Shown here: positions 36,895 through 45,990 of the stretch, one piece after another
Layout: each line of letters begins with the position of its first letter
Numbering within the stretch: the stretch's first letter is position 1
Assembly (NCBI GenBank): GCA_015493635.1
Contig: WGCU01000066.1
Span: 1 to 64,000, forward strand
Source of the DNA: Spirochaetaceae bacterium
Lineage (GTDB): Bacteria; Spirochaetota; Spirochaetia; B11-G9
Length of the DNA: 64,000 nt
Direction of reading: 5' to 3'
Program-made: the position numbers and the translations under genes
Notes under the pieces: generated by a model
What the model was told of the DNA's origin: nothing
Databases searched by the model: none
The model's input: only the letters and a program-made list of their open reading frames with translations

Positions 36895-38322
36895 TTATCC
36901 CTGTTTAAATATATTATTTTTTATTAATTGCTGAGCTATTTTCGGATTAGCCTTACCGGCCGTTGCTTTCATCACCTGACCCATAAGAAAACCAATCTGC
37001 TTATCAGCACCGTTGCGTATAGCTTCGGCTACTTTTTCATGGGCATTCACAATTTCAGAAACAACCTTTTCAAGGTCCTCTTTATTTGATACCTGTTCCA
37101 GACCAAGGTCCTTAACAAGTTTCTCAGGTTCCTCGTTTTCGGTAAAAATTGCAGCCAAAACCTTCTTTGCAGCATCCCGGCTTATCTTTCCATCTTCCAC
37201 CATGACAAGGAGCCGGGAAAGCCGTTCGGGTGTCAGTGCTGATGCTTTGAGACTTTCTCCGGAAAGGTTAAGCTGTTTCTGAACATCACCGCTCAACCAA
37301 CGTGCCGCAGTCTGAGGGGCTACTCCATGCTGTACCATTTTCTCAAAGAAATCAGCAATCTCCTTTTCCCCTGTAACAAACGCGGCAGAAGACTCTGAAA
37401 GAGCATATTCTGACATAAACCGCCCCTTTCTTGCCAGGGGAAGTTCCACGAGAGATTCCCGTACCTCCTGAAGGAAATCCTTATCCGGAAGGTACGGAGG
37501 AAGATCAGGCTCAGGGAAATACCGGTAATCGTTGGAAGATTCCTTGGTCCTCATTGAACGGGTTACATTCCGGTCTTCGTCCCACAACCGGGTTTCCTGA
37601 ATGATGGTTCCCCCTGCTGAAATAACTTTTGTGTGCCGTTTTATCTCATATTCAAGAGCCTTATTGACAAACCTGCTGGAGTTCAGGTTCTTGACTTCAG
37701 TTTTTATCCCAAGGCCTTTCCCCTGTTCATTGATGGATACATTAGCATCGCAGCGCATACTGCCCTCTTCCATATTACCATCAGTAACACCCAGATAACG
37801 GACCATCTGCCTAAACTGCTGCAGGAAAATCTCCGCTTCTTCTCCGGATGCAAGATCGGGTTCAGTTACTATTTCCAGAAGAGGTGTCCCTGCTCTATTG
37901 TAATCCAGGAAAGATACACCACCAGAATGGATCATTTTCCCCGCATCTTCCTCCAGATGAACATCATGAATACGTATCCTTTTTACCGTTCCCCCGCCAA
38001 GATCTATATCAAAGAATCCATTAATACCAAAAGGAAAAGCAAATTGGCTTATCTGATAATTCTTGGGCATATCAGGATAGAAATAGTTTTTCCGTTCAAA
38101 AATTGCTGTCTCGTTCAACGTACAGTCAAGAGCCATACATACCTGATATGATTTTCGGACAGCTTCCGCGTTGAGAGACGGCAGAACTCCGGGATACCCC
38201 ATACAGACAGGACAGATGTTTGTGTTCGGCTCAGCACCGAACTCATTCCTGCAGGAACAGAATACCTTTGAATTGGTTATAAGGTGGATATGTATTTCAA
38301 GTCCGATAAAGGTCTGGTACAC
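36895..38322 (-). CDS. gatB: Aspartyl/glutamyl-tRNA amidotransferase subunit B
   Basis: 475 residues from GTG 38322 with GGAG 8 nt upstream. The N-terminal TFIGLEIHIHL and CPVCMGYPGVLPSLN with CSC/CxxC zinc ligands form the kinase-like cradle. EKKNYFYPDMPKNYQISQ-like and EDAGKM segments bind ATP and the misacylated tRNA. The C-terminal YqeY-like tail (from about 370) grips the tRNA elbow. It phosphorylates and amidates Asp- or Glu-tRNA with ammonia from GatA. Four bases separate it from gatA, and aspS follows. Confidence 0.95.
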   Translation of the reverse strand: MYQTFIGLEIHIHLITNSKVFCSCRNEFGAEPNTNICPVCMGYPGVLPSLNAEAVRKSYQVCMALDCTLNETAIFERKNYFYPDMPKNYQISQFAFPFGINGFFDIDLGGGTVKRIRIHDVHLEEDAGKMIHSGGVSFLDYNRAGTPLLEIVTEPDLASGEEAEIFLQQFRQMVRYLGVTDGNMEEGSMRCDANVSINEQGKGLGIKTEVKNLNSSRFVNKALEYEIKRHTKVISAGGTIIQETRLWDEDRNVTRSMRTKESSNDYRYFPEPDLPPYLPDKDFLQEVRESLVELPLARKGRFMSEYALSESSAAFVTGEKEIADFFEKMVQHGVAPQTAARWLSGDVQKQLNLSGESLKASALTPERLSRLLVMVEDGKISRDAAKKVLAAIFTENEEPEKLVKDLGLEQVSNKEDLEKVVSEIVNAHEKVAEAIRNGADKQIGFLMGQVMKATAGKANPKIAQQLIKNNIFKQG

Positions 38323-38325
38323 TGA

Positions 38326-39714
38326 TTAACTCCAACTCGTTTTATACAATGGGGAATCCGGAGACGGGAAATCCTTTTCGCATACTCGTGCGACAGCAAA
38401 AAGCCGTTCCTCTTCAAAAGGGGGAGCAATTAGCTGAACACCGACAGGAAGACCGTTTTCAACACTGGACGGTATGGATATTGCAGGGAAACCTGTCAAA
38501 TTTGCCGCACAGGTGTATTTATCTGCAACTTTCTGCTGGAAGGGTGTTAACTCTGAATCTCCATGCTTAAAGGGAGGCGTTGGAAAAACAGGCATTAAGA
38601 TAACATCCACCTCATTAAATAAACGGCTGAATTCATTTCGAATTGCCGTCCGGATTTTCTGTGCCCGGTGATAGTACTGATCCTGAAATCCTGAACGCAA
38701 GACATACGTACCAAGCAGTATCCGCAGCTTTATTTCATCTCCAAAGCCTTCATTCCGCGATTCCTCCATCAGATCGGAAGACGATTTAGCATCTTGTGCA
38801 GCATATCCATACCGGATACCAGTATACCTTGCAAGGTTTGCGCTTGCCTCCGCTGTCGCTATGGTATAATACACAGGAACCACATATTTCATGGTCTCTA
38901 TATCTATTTCCCGGGTGGTGTATCCGTTCTGCTGTAAACGGCCGACTGCCTCAGCGTATGATTTTTCAACGTCAGGGTGAAGAACTCCCTTTTGTGCCGT
39001 AAGGACACCAATCCTTTTTACGGCCCCGCCGTTTGAAGAACCGGGATGCATAATTGAAGTATTATCCCTTTCATCCTGACCTTTCATAAGGTTAAAAACA
39101 ATTCTGCTTTGATCCACTGTCTTGGAAAGGACTCCTACAACATCAAGGGACGATGCATAGGCAGTGAGACCGTACCGCGAAACTACACCGTATGTGGGTT
39201 TCAGACCATAAATTCCACAGAAAGAGGCTGGTTGACGAACAGAACCTCCGGTATCTGTACCGAGGGCAAAGGGAACGAGTCCCGCTGCAACGGCAGCAGC
39301 ACTTCCCCCGCTTGAGCCGCCTGCAACCCTTTCCGTGTCCCAGGGATTATTTGTTTTCTTAAAAGCGGAAGTATCGGTAGAAGATCCCATACCAAACTGA
39401 TCGAGGTTTGTTTTCCCTACAACAACAGCACCGTTATCAATCAGCTTCTGAACAGCTGTAGCTGTATAAGGTGAGGTAAAACCCGATAAAATTTTTGAAC
39501 CGCAGGTTAACTGATAAGAATCAACAGCAAGATTATCTTTTACACCGAAAGGGATACCGGCAAGACTACCATTAGTATGCTGCAGGGCTATTCCTCTCTC
39601 AGGATCAAATTGCAGAAAGCTTTCTACCGTTTCATCCTGCCTCATAACAAATTGTGTATACTCTTTTTTATCCGCAGAAAGAGCAGTGCTCCATCTTTTT
39701 TCAAAAATATGCAT
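38326..39714 (-). CDS. gatA: Aspartyl/glutamyl-tRNA amidotransferase subunit A
   Basis: 462 residues. The amidase Lys-Ser-Ser triad is complete: K59 in FGVKDN, S134 in AGGSSGGS and S158 in DTGGSVRQP (spacing 75 and 24, as in structural models). It releases ammonia from glutamine for GatB. AAAGG is 7 nt before the ATG. The gene order C-A-B followed by aspS is a coherent transamidation operon. Confidence 0.95.
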   Translation of the reverse strand: MHIFEKRWSTALSADKKEYTQFVMRQDETVESFLQFDPERGIALQHTNGSLAGIPFGVKDNLAVDSYQLTCGSKILSGFTSPYTATAVQKLIDNGAVVVGKTNLDQFGMGSSTDTSAFKKTNNPWDTERVAGGSSGGSAAAVAAGLVPFALGTDTGGSVRQPASFCGIYGLKPTYGVVSRYGLTAYASSLDVVGVLSKTVDQSRIVFNLMKGQDERDNTSIMHPGSSNGGAVKRIGVLTAQKGVLHPDVEKSYAEAVGRLQQNGYTTREIDIETMKYVVPVYYTIATAEASANLARYTGIRYGYAAQDAKSSSDLMEESRNEGFGDEIKLRILLGTYVLRSGFQDQYYHRAQKIRTAIRNEFSRLFNEVDVILMPVFPTPPFKHGDSELTPFQQKVADKYTCAANLTGFPAISIPSSVENGLPVGVQLIAPPFEEERLFAVARVCEKDFPSPDSPLYKTSWS

Positions 39715-39723
39715 GGTAAACCT

Positions 39724-40005
39724 TTACAGTACATTTGGGATGACGATAAACCGGTCTTCCCTCCGGGGGGCATTTCCGAGTATTTTGTCAGGGATATCAC
39801 TTTCATTCTTCTCGGAATCAATACGGGTTCGGTTTTCTTTCTGTAAAACATAGTTTGTCGGTTCAAGATGTGTTACATCCACTTCCGACATGGAAGAAAA
39901 ATATTCAAGCATCCTTGCCACTTCCTCAGAAAGCTTTGCAGTTTCTTCCTCCGTCAATGCAAGTTTTGCCAATTCAGCTGTTATCTTTAAATCCATTACA
40001 TCCAT
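39724..40005 (-). CDS. gatC: Aspartyl/glutamyl-tRNA amidotransferase subunit C
   Basis: 93 residues from ATG 40005 (ATG 39996 also in frame); AGGGG lies about 5 nt upstream. ITAELAKLALTEEETAKLSEEVARMLEYF and the HLEPT motif define GatC, which belts GatA to GatB. The start is only 17 nt after the 3' end of the tRNA-Ala gene, so the mRNA must be cut from the tRNA by 3' processing. Confidence 0.92.
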   Translation of the reverse strand: MDVMDLKITAELAKLALTEEETAKLSEEVARMLEYFSSMSEVDVTHLEPTNYVLQKENRTRIDSEKNESDIPDKILGNAPRREDRFIVIPNVL

Positions 40006-40022
40006 AATGCCCCTAACACAAT

Positions 40023-40096
40023 TGGAGGATATGGGAGTCGAACCCACGACCTATAGATTGCGAACCTATCGCTCTAGCCAGCTGAGCTAATCCCCC
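40023..40096 (-). tRNA. tRNA-Ala(CGC)
   Basis: A complete cloverleaf. The acceptor stem is GGGGGAT/ATCCTCC with the G3:U70 wobble pair that identifies alanine tRNA. D-stem GCTC/GAGC, anticodon stem ATAGG/TCTAT with loop TTCGCAA (anticodon CGC), T-arm GTGGG-TTCGACT-CCCAT, discriminator A. CCA is not encoded. TACTAT at 40101-40106 fits a -10 box for transcription starting at or near the 5' end. It opens the gatCAB-aspS operon. Confidence 0.96.
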
Positions 40097-40146
40097 GCAG
40101 ATAGTAATCTAACAAAAAAGAATATTTAATACAAGTCATCCCGCCG

Positions 40147-41418
40147 TTATAATTGCAGTACACGTGCGAGCTCCTCCGCCAGTTCTTCAAGCCGAAACGG
40201 TTTCGATAGTATCCCTGCAAATCCATAATCTCTATAGTTTTCCAGAATAGACCCTCCGGAATATCCGCTTGAGACAAGAACTCGGGCAGCAGGGTTAATC
40301 TGGAGAATGTTTTTTACCGTCTCCCTGCCTCCCATCCCCTGAGGAACAGTGAGATCGAGAATAACAGCTATATATCCTTCGCCGGCACTATTCGCCCTGA
40401 CGAATTTCTCTACTGCTTCTTCACCGTTAAAAGCCAAATCCGCATGATACCCCAGGGATTCCAGCATGGCGGAAACAATATCACGAATCATCTCCTCATC
40501 ATCCATAACAAGAATCTTTCCGGCATAGACTTTTTTATCCTGCCGTGGTGGTTCAGGCATAACAGATTCCGGTACCGGCAGGGATTTACCAGGAGGAAGA
40601 CAAACAGTGAAAGAAGCACCTTTTCCTGCTGTTGAATCCACCGTTATACGGCCGCCGTGTTTTTCTACAATACTGAATACGGTTGCCAGCCCCAGCCCGT
40701 TTCCTGTTACTTTCGTGGTAAAGAAAGGATCGAATATTTTCTGCATCAGTTCCGGGGGAATCCCCTCCCCTTCATCTTCAATACGGAGCCGTATAAAATC
40801 GCCGTCAGGGTTTACGGTATTATCCAGGGTAATGAAAAGGTTACCACCGTCAGGCATAGCCTGTTTCGCATTAAGAACAAGATTGGTTATTACTTGCTCA
40901 AGCTGCCCTTTATCAGCTCTAACAGGTCTCAAGTCCTCTGCTATACTGAAATGTACTTTAATGTTGCTTCCGCTTAAAGTGAACTCTGCAATTCCCCGGG
41001 TAACAGCCGCAAAATCTACTTCCTCAAAAACGGGTTCTCCGCCCCGGGAAAAAGTAAGGAGCTGTTTAGTAAGCCTCGTTGCTCTTTCTATGGCAGTACG
41101 GGCTCTTGCAAGATACCGGAACGAAGAGTGATTATCAGGCAAATCCATCTGAGCCAGTTCAAGATTCCCGAATAAACCTGTTAAAATATTATTAAAATCA
41201 TGAGCAATACCCCCTGCAAGGACACCGAGAGATTCCAGCTTGCTTAGTTTTATGTGTTCTTCCTCTATCTTTTTCCGTTCAGTAATATCACGGATTGCGG
41301 TTACCCGAAAGTCTTCATTTTTACTTTCAATATTCCGTGATTCAATTTCAATGGGAATCAACGACCCGTCTTTTTTCTTTCCCAATATCTCATAGGGCTT
41401 TACAACATTTTTTAACAT
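40147..41418 (-). CDS. Hybrid histidine kinase, C-terminal part of a split gene
   Basis: 423 residues if read alone. It starts in the middle of a PAS domain (KPYEILGKKKDGSLIPIEIESRN), then PAC, HisKA with GGIAHDFNN, HATPase (NLVLNAKQAMP, DEGEGIPPE, GNGLGLATV) and a receiver (MDDEEM; phospho-Asp in AVILDLTVPQ; SGYS; KPF). The PAS half missing at its N-terminus is at the end of the upstream frame, so the two are one protein separated by a +1 shift at a 10-bp tandem duplication (41409-41428). The ATG at 41418 lies within the second repeat; an independent product would lack the sensor. It is about half identical by eye to the kinase at 28539. Confidence 0.8.
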   Translation of the reverse strand: MLKNVVKPYEILGKKKDGSLIPIEIESRNIESKNEDFRVTAIRDITERKKIEEEHIKLSKLESLGVLAGGIAHDFNNILTGLFGNLELAQMDLPDNHSSFRYLARARTAIERATRLTKQLLTFSRGGEPVFEEVDFAAVTRGIAEFTLSGSNIKVHFSIAEDLRPVRADKGQLEQVITNLVLNAKQAMPDGGNLFITLDNTVNPDGDFIRLRIEDEGEGIPPELMQKIFDPFFTTKVTGNGLGLATVFSIVEKHGGRITVDSTAGKGASFTVCLPPGKSLPVPESVMPEPPRQDKKVYAGKILVMDDEEMIRDIVSAMLESLGYHADLAFNGEEAVEKFVRANSAGEGYIAVILDLTVPQGMGGRETVKNILQINPAARVLVSSGYSGGSILENYRDYGFAGILSKPFRLEELAEELARVLQL

Positions 41419-43339
41419 TTTTTAACATTTCTTCCTGTATTTTTTCATGGTACTCTTCAGGAACGAACATCTCAATAACATTCTTTCCGATAAGTTCTTC
41501 CCGTGAATAACCGCTTATCTTCAGGAGTGAATCGTTTACATCCAGGACAATACCTTTACTATGAATAAGTATTCCCTCAAATGTAAGACTTGCAAGTTTC
41601 TCAAAACGTTCCCGGTTTTCTTCAAGTTCATTCTGAGTTCTTTTAAGTTCCGTTACATCGATGACATAGGCCGCAAGACCGATAATATTTCTGTCTCCAT
41701 CATAAATAGGGCTGTATCTGTTCTCGAAGGTTGTTACCAGCGGGGGATTATCACTGTACTCTTCATAAAAGATAAAACTTTCCCCCTTCAGCGCACGGTC
41801 AAAATAGGCTTTTCGTCCCATTCGTTCCTTTTCATCATGAATATAGGAAAGCTTGTTTCCTCCCAGTTCTATTTCCACCCCCTTAAACTTTTTCATCATC
41901 TCCTTGTGGAGTTGTGTAAAATCAATGTAGCGGTAGTTCGTATCAAGCGCATACACAATGATACCCTGTGCACTCTCTAGAATCGCATTTTTCAGACGTG
42001 AGAGTTCCCGGTAGTTTTTCTCACTCCTGACAAGGCTTTTAACCGCTGCAATTTTTTCAGCGAGCATGGTATTTGCATTTTCAGCCAGTTTCTTAAACTC
42101 GTCAAACCTTATTTCACGTATGTCAATCGGTTTATCAGAGGTTGCTGCGCGGTTAAAAAAAGAAATAAACTGGGAAATATCTTTTTTTAACTGTCTGCTG
42201 AAACGATGGATAAGAAAAGATATAAGGAATACTGTTCCCAGAATAATGAATATACCAATAAGAAGCTTTTCTATCGTCTGCTTAAGGAGCATTTTTTTGA
42301 CTAGTGCAATATCCTTCTCTACATCATCAAGATAGACCCCCGCACCGACAATGAAAGAGTGGTCAGCTGTCAGTTTAAAATAACTTAATTTAGGAACCGG
42401 CTTATCAGTATCAAGTTTTTTATACTGGTACCGTACAAACACTTCCCCCCTGTCACGCAGCCCTTTGAGCATCTCTTTTCGAAAAGCTTTTCCAGCTGCA
42501 TCTCTGTAATTGTCTGAGAGGTACTTTCCCACCAGATCGGGACGATTGGGGTTCGCAAACATTATTGCAAATCTGCTGCCGCCGTTTATATTGATAAGTT
42601 TATAGATAAAGGCATATCCGCTTTCCTGATTTCCAAACCGCTGAGTATTGGCAAAATCTTTTATAAACCTCTTCAGTTCATCTGATATGTCATCGAAATA
42701 CATTCCTGTACCGATAATCCATCCGTAGGGTTTAAACAGTTTTATAAAGGAGAGCTTGTTATAATTGCTTCCCTGAGCGTTTGGCTTCATCCACCGGTAA
42801 GTATAGAATCCTTCTCCCTTTGTTTCGGCAATATGTATCATATCACGTACAACAGACTTTCCCCGGGTGTCCTTTATGTCCAGCATGTCGGTGCCTTCCA
42901 ATTCCGGCTTTTCAGCATAGAGTATTTCTGTTCCATTAAGATCAGTGATAAAGAAATAGCCATCGCCGTCTGAAAATCGAAGAGGACGGAGCGTGTTGAT
43001 GATCATGGCTTTTATTTCCGCTGCACTTTTAGTATTTCTGTTTTTTTTGTAGATACTTTCCGCCAGCGAATATGCTGTGGAAACCTGATCTTTTACAAGA
43101 TCCCCTGTCTGTTTTGCCCGGCTTGAATATTCATAATCAATAAGATTTACCACAGAAGCAACCTCTGTTTTTATCATCTGCCGCTGCCGTGCAACGTATT
43201 CCTGTCTCAAAGCACGTTCCTGTCTTTTCATACCGCTGAAGGTATAAAAAGCGTCAAGAATGACTATAACAACAAAAAACAGAACAAGAAAAGAAACGCC
43301 CCATTTCCGTATATACTGTATTAATTCACCGCCGCTCAT
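41390..43339 (-). CDS. Cache-PAS sensor, N-terminal part of the split kinase
   Basis: About 649 residues from ATG 43339 (ATG 43348 is too close to the -10 box). A membrane helix (about 10-35) and a long extracytoplasmic region with two Cache-type folds (GYFFITDLNGTEILYAE; GYAFIYKLININGG) are followed by a second helix (LLIGIFIILGTVFLISFLIH), a HAMP-like linker, a first PAS domain and the first half of a second. It then runs into ELIGKN..EEYHEKIQEEMLKNV and stops after CCKAL because of the frame shift. Without the duplication, reading continues into the kinase. As it stands this half can bind a ligand but cannot phosphorylate. Confidence 0.8.
   Translation of the reverse strand: MSGGELIQYIRKWGVSFLVLFFVVIVILDAFYTFSGMKRQERALRQEYVARQRQMIKTEVASVVNLIDYEYSSRAKQTGDLVKDQVSTAYSLAESIYKKNRNTKSAAEIKAMIINTLRPLRFSDGDGYFFITDLNGTEILYAEKPELEGTDMLDIKDTRGKSVVRDMIHIAETKGEGFYTYRWMKPNAQGSNYNKLSFIKLFKPYGWIIGTGMYFDDISDELKRFIKDFANTQRFGNQESGYAFIYKLININGGSRFAIMFANPNRPDLVGKYLSDNYRDAAGKAFRKEMLKGLRDRGEVFVRYQYKKLDTDKPVPKLSYFKLTADHSFIVGAGVYLDDVEKDIALVKKMLLKQTIEKLLIGIFIILGTVFLISFLIHRFSRQLKKDISQFISFFNRAATSDKPIDIREIRFDEFKKLAENANTMLAEKIAAVKSLVRSEKNYRELSRLKNAILESAQGIIVYALDTNYRYIDFTQLHKEMMKKFKGVEIELGGNKLSYIHDEKERMGRKAYFDRALKGESFIFYEEYSDNPPLVTTFENRYSPIYDGDRNIIGLAAYVIDVTELKRTQNELEENRERFEKLASLTFEGILIHSKGIVLDVNDSLLKISGYSREELIGKNVIEMFVPEEYHEKIQEEMLKNVKKCCKAL
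41409..41428 (-). repeat. 10-bp tandem duplication that shifts the kinase frame
   Basis: ATGTTAAAAA occurs twice in a row (41428-41419 and 41418-41409), followed by a partial third copy ATGTT. One copy would keep the PAS domain in frame (EEMLKNVVKPYE); two copies shift it by +1. Each copy ends in a run of six A with the next unit, a possible slippage site. Confidence 0.9.
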
Positions 43340-43348
43340 CCATTTCAT

Positions 43349-43377
43349 AGTATAATCTTTCTATCTTTGCAATACAA
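43349..43377 (-). promoter_or_regulatory. Promoter of the split sensor kinase
   Basis: TTGTAT (43372-43377), 17-bp spacer, TATACT (43349-43354), 9 nt to ATG 43339. Another gene with no SD and a start at the predicted transcript end. Confidence 0.6.
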
Positions 43378-43393
43378 GTTAATACAAGCCTCT

Positions 43394-45340
43394 TTAGAGC
43401 ATGCTCAACGGATCAACATCAATTTCCATGTAAACAGAGGATTTGGGCATTACTTTACGAAGGTTCTCTATCATTCCGTGGGTTCCGGTAAAATGAATTG
43501 TTCTGATAATAATCTGGTACCGGTAGTTACGGGCTATTCTGCTGACGGGGCACTCGGAAGGACCAAGGATCTCTGCTCCCTCCATTTTTCCGCTTTTCAA
43601 TGTTGCGGCAACCCGTAAGGCAAACTGCTCCACATCCTTCTCATTTTTACCCCGGAAGACGAGGCGGAACAGCCGTACATAGGGCGGAAACCGAAGCATC
43701 TTTCTCATTTCAAGTTCCTGCAGATAAAATGCTTCCTGACTATTTTCCACTGCCGCTTTAATTGCAGGATTTTCCGGATCGTACGTTTGAATGATAACTT
43801 TACCATCATCGGAAAACCGCCCCGCTCTGCCTGCAACCTGGGTGATAAGTGAAAACGTACGTTCTCCTGCCCGAAAATCAGGAACATGAAGCGTTGTATC
43901 CGCAAGAATAATTCCGACAAGATTTACTCCGGGAAAGTTGAGTCCCTTTGCTACCATCTGGGTTCCCAGAAGGATCTGAATTTTTCCTGCATAAAAATCT
44001 TTGAGAATATTTTTTAATACATCTTTTTTTCTTACTGAGTCAGAATCCACCCTGCTGACAACTGCATCGGGGAAAAAACGAACGATCTCTTCTTCGACAA
44101 GCTCGGTCCCAAACCCTGAATATCCGACATCGAGAGATCCGCAGGAGGGACAGACCGTCATAGGTTTTTCACTATGGCCGCAGTAATGACAAATCATCCT
44201 ATTGCGGTCTTTGTGAAGGGTCAAAGGGACCGAACAATGACTGCATTTCATTTCATAACCGCAGGAACGGCAGTGGAAAAAGTATGAAAACCCTCTCCTG
44301 TTAAGAAAAAGGATTATCTGTTTCCCCTGCTGCAGAGACTTTTTCATTTCAGATACAAGAACCCGGGACAGCGGAGATGTTTCACCCTCCATGGATACAA
44401 GCACATTATCGGGGATTCGCCCGCCGGAAAGTCTCTTTGACAGGACAAGTTTCCTTATAATACCTTCCTGCATAAGATGGAAAGCTTCCAACGAAGGGGT
44501 CGCGCTCCCCATAACAACGGTAGCCCCTGCTCTTTGTGCACGTCTCATTGCAACCTGACGGGCGTGATACCGGGGTGTCGAACCGGATTTGTATGATCCT
44601 TCATGCTCTTCATCAATTATTATCAGTCCCAGATTTTTTACCGGAGCAAAAACTGCACTCCGGGCACCAATAACAAGATGAACATCTCCATTTCTTATTT
44701 TCATCCATTCTTTAAAACGCTGAGAAGGAGTGAGCGAAGAATGAAGAAGAGCAATACCCGATGGGAACCGATGCTTTAACTCCTTTGCCAGCTGATGAGT
44801 AAGCGAAATTTCAGGAACAAGGTAGATAATACTTTTACCCCTGGCAATGAGGTTTTCAGCAGCCTGGAGAAATACCTCTGTTTTACCAGAACCGGTTATT
44901 CCATAGAGATAGAGCAGTGTGTTTTCCGAAGAAAGAATAGCAGATACAGCTTTTTTCTGCTCTTCGGATAGATCTTTTGGCTCTCTGCTCACTGGATCTT
45001 CTGCATCAAATGAAGGAAGCCGACTCTCCCGTTTTCCTCCCGGAAGCATAGTCCCGAGTGCTTCACCAAGAGAACAGAAGTAAATTTTCGCGACCCACCG
45101 CGCCAGTTCTATTTCTTCTGAACCAAATAGTGCCGCTCTATCAAGCACCTTCAAGACCTGCTTGATTTCAAAGGCTGCTTCCGGTTTCTGTTCTGAAATC
45201 CCAATAACATACCCGGTCAGGCTTCGTCTTCCAAACGTTACTTTAACTCTGAATCCTACACCGCAGGGAACATCTTCCGATAGGCTGTAGGTAAATGACG
45301 ATGCTACCGGAAGGTTAAAAACAACATCGAGATATTTCAC
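43394..45340 (-). CDS. priA: Primosomal replication-restart helicase PriA
   Basis: 648 residues from GTG 45340, overlapping the udg stop as GTGA. An N-terminal 3'-end-binding domain, Walker A (GITGSGKTE), DEEH helicase box (IIDEEHEGSY), eight zinc-ligand cysteines (CRSCGYEMKC, CSVPL, CHYCG, CPSCG) inserted between helicase lobes, and QVAGRAGR motif VI. It reloads DnaB at stalled forks. Shorter than the E. coli protein (732), in line with other compact PriA. Last gene of a nine-gene run from cls. Confidence 0.94.
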   Translation of the reverse strand: MKYLDVVFNLPVASSFTYSLSEDVPCGVGFRVKVTFGRRSLTGYVIGISEQKPEAAFEIKQVLKVLDRAALFGSEEIELARWVAKIYFCSLGEALGTMLPGGKRESRLPSFDAEDPVSREPKDLSEEQKKAVSAILSSENTLLYLYGITGSGKTEVFLQAAENLIARGKSIIYLVPEISLTHQLAKELKHRFPSGIALLHSSLTPSQRFKEWMKIRNGDVHLVIGARSAVFAPVKNLGLIIIDEEHEGSYKSGSTPRYHARQVAMRRAQRAGATVVMGSATPSLEAFHLMQEGIIRKLVLSKRLSGGRIPDNVLVSMEGETSPLSRVLVSEMKKSLQQGKQIILFLNRRGFSYFFHCRSCGYEMKCSHCSVPLTLHKDRNRMICHYCGHSEKPMTVCPSCGSLDVGYSGFGTELVEEEIVRFFPDAVVSRVDSDSVRKKDVLKNILKDFYAGKIQILLGTQMVAKGLNFPGVNLVGIILADTTLHVPDFRAGERTFSLITQVAGRAGRFSDDGKVIIQTYDPENPAIKAAVENSQEAFYLQELEMRKMLRFPPYVRLFRLVFRGKNEKDVEQFALRVAATLKSGKMEGAEILGPSECPVSRIARNYRYQIIIRTIHFTGTHGMIENLRKVMPKSSVYMEIDVDPLSML

Positions 45341-45990
45341 CTGTTTTCACTCAAAAATTTTTTAACTGCTTTCAGATCTTCCCATACCGGTTTTCTGTAG
45401 GAGTCCGGGTTACGGAGTACACCGCTGGGATGATACGTGGGGATAAGAGGAATACCGCAGTACTCATACATACGTCCTCTCAGTCTGCCGATACCCAGGG
45501 TGCTGCCGGTTAAAAACTGGCTGGCAATTCTCCCTACAGAAAGAATAAGCTTCGGTTTTATAAGTTGTATCTGACGTTCTAAATATCCTTTGCAGGCTTC
45601 TATTTCATCAGGGAAGGGATCTCTGTTTTGAGGAGGTCTGCATTTTACAATATTTCCAATATAAAGATCCTTGTCACGGTCAAGATTAATAGCATCCATC
45701 CATTTATCCATATACTGACCGGCCCTTCCGACAAAAGGGATACCGCTCCTGTCCTCATCAGCACCCGGTGCCTCACCAATTATCATTACTTCCGGATTAA
45801 GGACACCTTTCCCCGGTACACATTTTGTCCGGGTTTCGTACAGTCTGCATTTTTTACAACCTTCAATTTCTTCCTCTATCTTCGTTAAAGAATCACTCTC
45901 ATCAGAATGATTGCGTTTGAACCCTTCAGATAGATAATCTCCTGCAAGATCAAGAAGTTCCTTAAAACTGTTATGTATACCGTTGTTCAT
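45337..45990 (-). CDS. udg: Uracil-DNA glycosylase, family 4 (Fe-S)
   Basis: 217 residues from ATG 45990, 20 bp inside truA; AAGG is 6 nt upstream. The family 4 motifs are GEAPGADED (motif 1) and HPSGVLRN (motif 2). The four cluster cysteines fit CKKC, CRPP and the following C of EIEACKGY. It removes uracil from DNA, and the [4Fe-4S] cluster is structural. Coupled to priA by a GTGA overlap, so repair and replication restart are co-translated. Confidence 0.9.
   Translation of the reverse strand: MNNGIHNSFKELLDLAGDYLSEGFKRNHSDESDSLTKIEEEIEGCKKCRLYETRTKCVPGKGVLNPEVMIIGEAPGADEDRSGIPFVGRAGQYMDKWMDAINLDRDKDLYIGNIVKCRPPQNRDPFPDEIEACKGYLERQIQLIKPKLILSVGRIASQFLTGSTLGIGRLRGRMYEYCGIPLIPTYHPSGVLRNPDSYRKPVWEDLKAVKKFLSENR

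Noticed and set aside
41390-41428. Programmed ribosomal frameshifting in the split kinase
   Set aside because: The shift needed is +1, with no classic slippery heptamer or stimulatory structure; the exact 10-bp duplication explains the break better. Slippage cannot be ruled out.
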